Positions 4,838 to 5,673 of a stretch of DNA of 5,673 bases are shown in pieces (position 1 is the stretch's first letter; each line of letters starts with the position of its first letter). Position numbers and translations under genes: made by a program. The notes under the pieces were generated by a model. The model worked only from the letters and a program-made list of their open reading frames with translations. It did not search any database and was not told the origin of the DNA. Location: the NCBI GenBank assembly GCA_964516555.1, contig CAZFAI010000043.1, positions 1-5,673 on the forward strand, read 5' to 3'. The stretch comes from CAZFAI01 sp964516555. Its GTDB lineage: Bacteria; Patescibacteriota; Microgenomatia; UBA12405.

Positions 4838-5673
4838 TTTTGAAGTAATTTATAATACCTTTAAAGGTTTTTTGGCCAATAAAACCACCAGAACTCATAT
4901 GTACCAGAACAGAATTAGGTTTTAGTGTTTGAGTGTAGTAATCAAATATTTGATCATAAAGAGGAAGATATTTTGCTTTTGTACCGATAGTGTCTATTAG
5001 TAGTTTTCCTGTCAGACGGTTTTCTTTGGATATTTTTTGATTATAGTTTACTTTGCCGATAATAATTTCGGATGATGACTCGAACGCTACTTTAAGTGAT
5101 GAAAGATTCTTGCTATCGAGGATATATGAAGCGTGGGGTTCATAGAATACTTTGATTTCGGAATCCGGAAACTCATCTTTTAGACCATTTAAAGCGGCTT
5201 GGATTCTGGGAGCTGATTGAGCGAAGTCATCAAAAAAGCTAATGTTGTTTGATTCACCCAAAAATTCCATCCTTCTTTTGATTCCTTTGTATGAAGAAAT
5301 TGATTTTTTGATAATGTCAGCACTAATTCCTAGTTCTAAACACATAGTTGATGCTGCCAAAATATTTTCATAATTAAATTGTCCTAAAAGTCCGGTATTA
5401 AAAGCAAATTCACCTGTTGGAGTAGAAATCGTGATTGTTTTTTTGATGCCCTGTTTTTTGATTGTCTTGATGTGGTACGGAGAGGTGCTTGAATTGTAAA
5501 ATACTGTTTTTGCCTGACAATATTTTTTGATTTCTTTGATATTTATTCCGTTGGAATTAAGTACAAATACACCGTCTTTTGGAATTTTTGAAATTAGATT
5601 TATAAAGGCATGTTTATTGTCGCGGGAGGTTTTGTAGGATTCTTTGTGTTCCCAGTTGGCACTAGTAAGGAGC
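4818..5673 (-). CDS. Mur ligase, MurC/Mpl type, partial (N-terminus outside window)
   Basis: The reading frame is open from the right edge to TAA at 4820-4818, giving 284 residues. Mur ligases join an amino acid or peptide to a UDP-MurNAc precursor with ATP, in the cytoplasm. Fragment residues 1-12, LLTSANWEHKES, match the central-domain motif written as ..T..E.DH.D.. in MurC and Mpl, with the His kept. NYENILAAS (101-109) is the conserved N..N..AA helix. YKGIKRRMEFLGE (128-140) opens the C-terminal domain, as in the F.G..RR.E..GE of Mpl/MurC. FFDDFAQSAP (146-155) matches the DDFAHHP motif but with HH replaced by QS. VFYEPHASYI (175-184) matches the F.P...S segment of the same subfamily. The P-loop (GT.GKT) is beyond the edge and cannot be checked. 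Mpl (peptide recycling) and MurC (L-Ala addition) cannot be separated from this piece, though DDFA leans towards Mpl. It overlaps murA by 20 bases and leads the operon seen here. An apparent internal TTG start at 5360 is not the true N-terminus. Confidence 0.88.
   Translation of the reverse strand, partial: LLTSANWEHKESYKTSRDNKHAFINLISKIPKDGVFVLNSNGINIKEIKKYCQAKTVFYNSSTSPYHIKTIKKQGIKKTITISTPTGEFAFNTGLLGQFNYENILAASTMCLELGISADIIKKSISSYKGIKRRMEFLGESNNISFFDDFAQSAPRIQAALNGLKDEFPDSEIKVFYEPHASYILDSKNLSSLKVAFESSSEIIIGKVNYNQKISKENRLTGKLLIDTIGTKAKYLPLYDQIFDYYTQTLKPNSVLVHMSSGGFIGQKTFKGIINYFKNVKIYS

Noticed and set aside
4818..5360. Free-standing 180-residue protein starting at TTG 5360
   Set aside because: The frame stays open upstream to the window edge and encodes conserved Mur ligase central-domain sequence, so this is only the C-terminal part of a larger gene.

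Overview
The window looks like bacterial chromosome from a member of the Candidate Phyla Radiation (Patescibacteria), probably a Microgenomates-like lineage. This is inferred from several things together: AT-rich sequence with many Lys/Ile/Asn codons, very tight packing with gene overlaps of 4 to 20 bases, starts without clear Shine-Dalgarno sequences, diverged peptidoglycan enzymes, and a stand-alone LysW-like protein. TGA is used as a stop (for example at 757-759 and 1783-1785), so the code-25 lineages (Gracilibacteria, Absconditabacteria) are unlikely. The exact phylum cannot be fixed without a tree.

Right part (5673 down to 1783, all minus strand): a peptidoglycan precursor operon. In transcription order it holds a Mur ligase of the MurC/Mpl type (cut by the window edge), murA, mraY and an NlpC/P60-like cysteine peptidase. 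The Mur ligase overlaps murA by 20 bases, murA and mraY are 29 bases apart, and mraY overlaps the peptidase gene by 19 bases. The set covers the committed step to UDP-MurNAc (MurA), a peptide ligation step (Mur ligase), transfer to the lipid carrier (MraY) and probably peptide cleavage or remodelling (NlpC/P60). Three of the four carry changes at residues that are normally highly conserved.

Left part (1 to 1781): a small island of different character. A 55-residue LysW-like zinc-ribbon carrier protein is encoded on the plus strand. Divergent from it, across a 41-base gap, is a two-gene minus-strand unit: a short threonine-synthase-like PLP enzyme, then an ATP-grasp ligase-like protein that starts inside the stop codon of the PLP gene and runs off the left edge. 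A small acidic carrier, an amino-acid-type PLP enzyme and an ATP-grasp protein resemble the parts list of a LysW-type carrier pathway. However, the carrier lacks the usual C-terminal EDWGE tail, and the ATP-grasp protein does not resemble LysX. This island is the best candidate here for an undescribed system, but its function is inference.

No RNA genes, CRISPR arrays, insertion sequences or long repeats were seen. No non-coding stretch exceeds about 45 bases.
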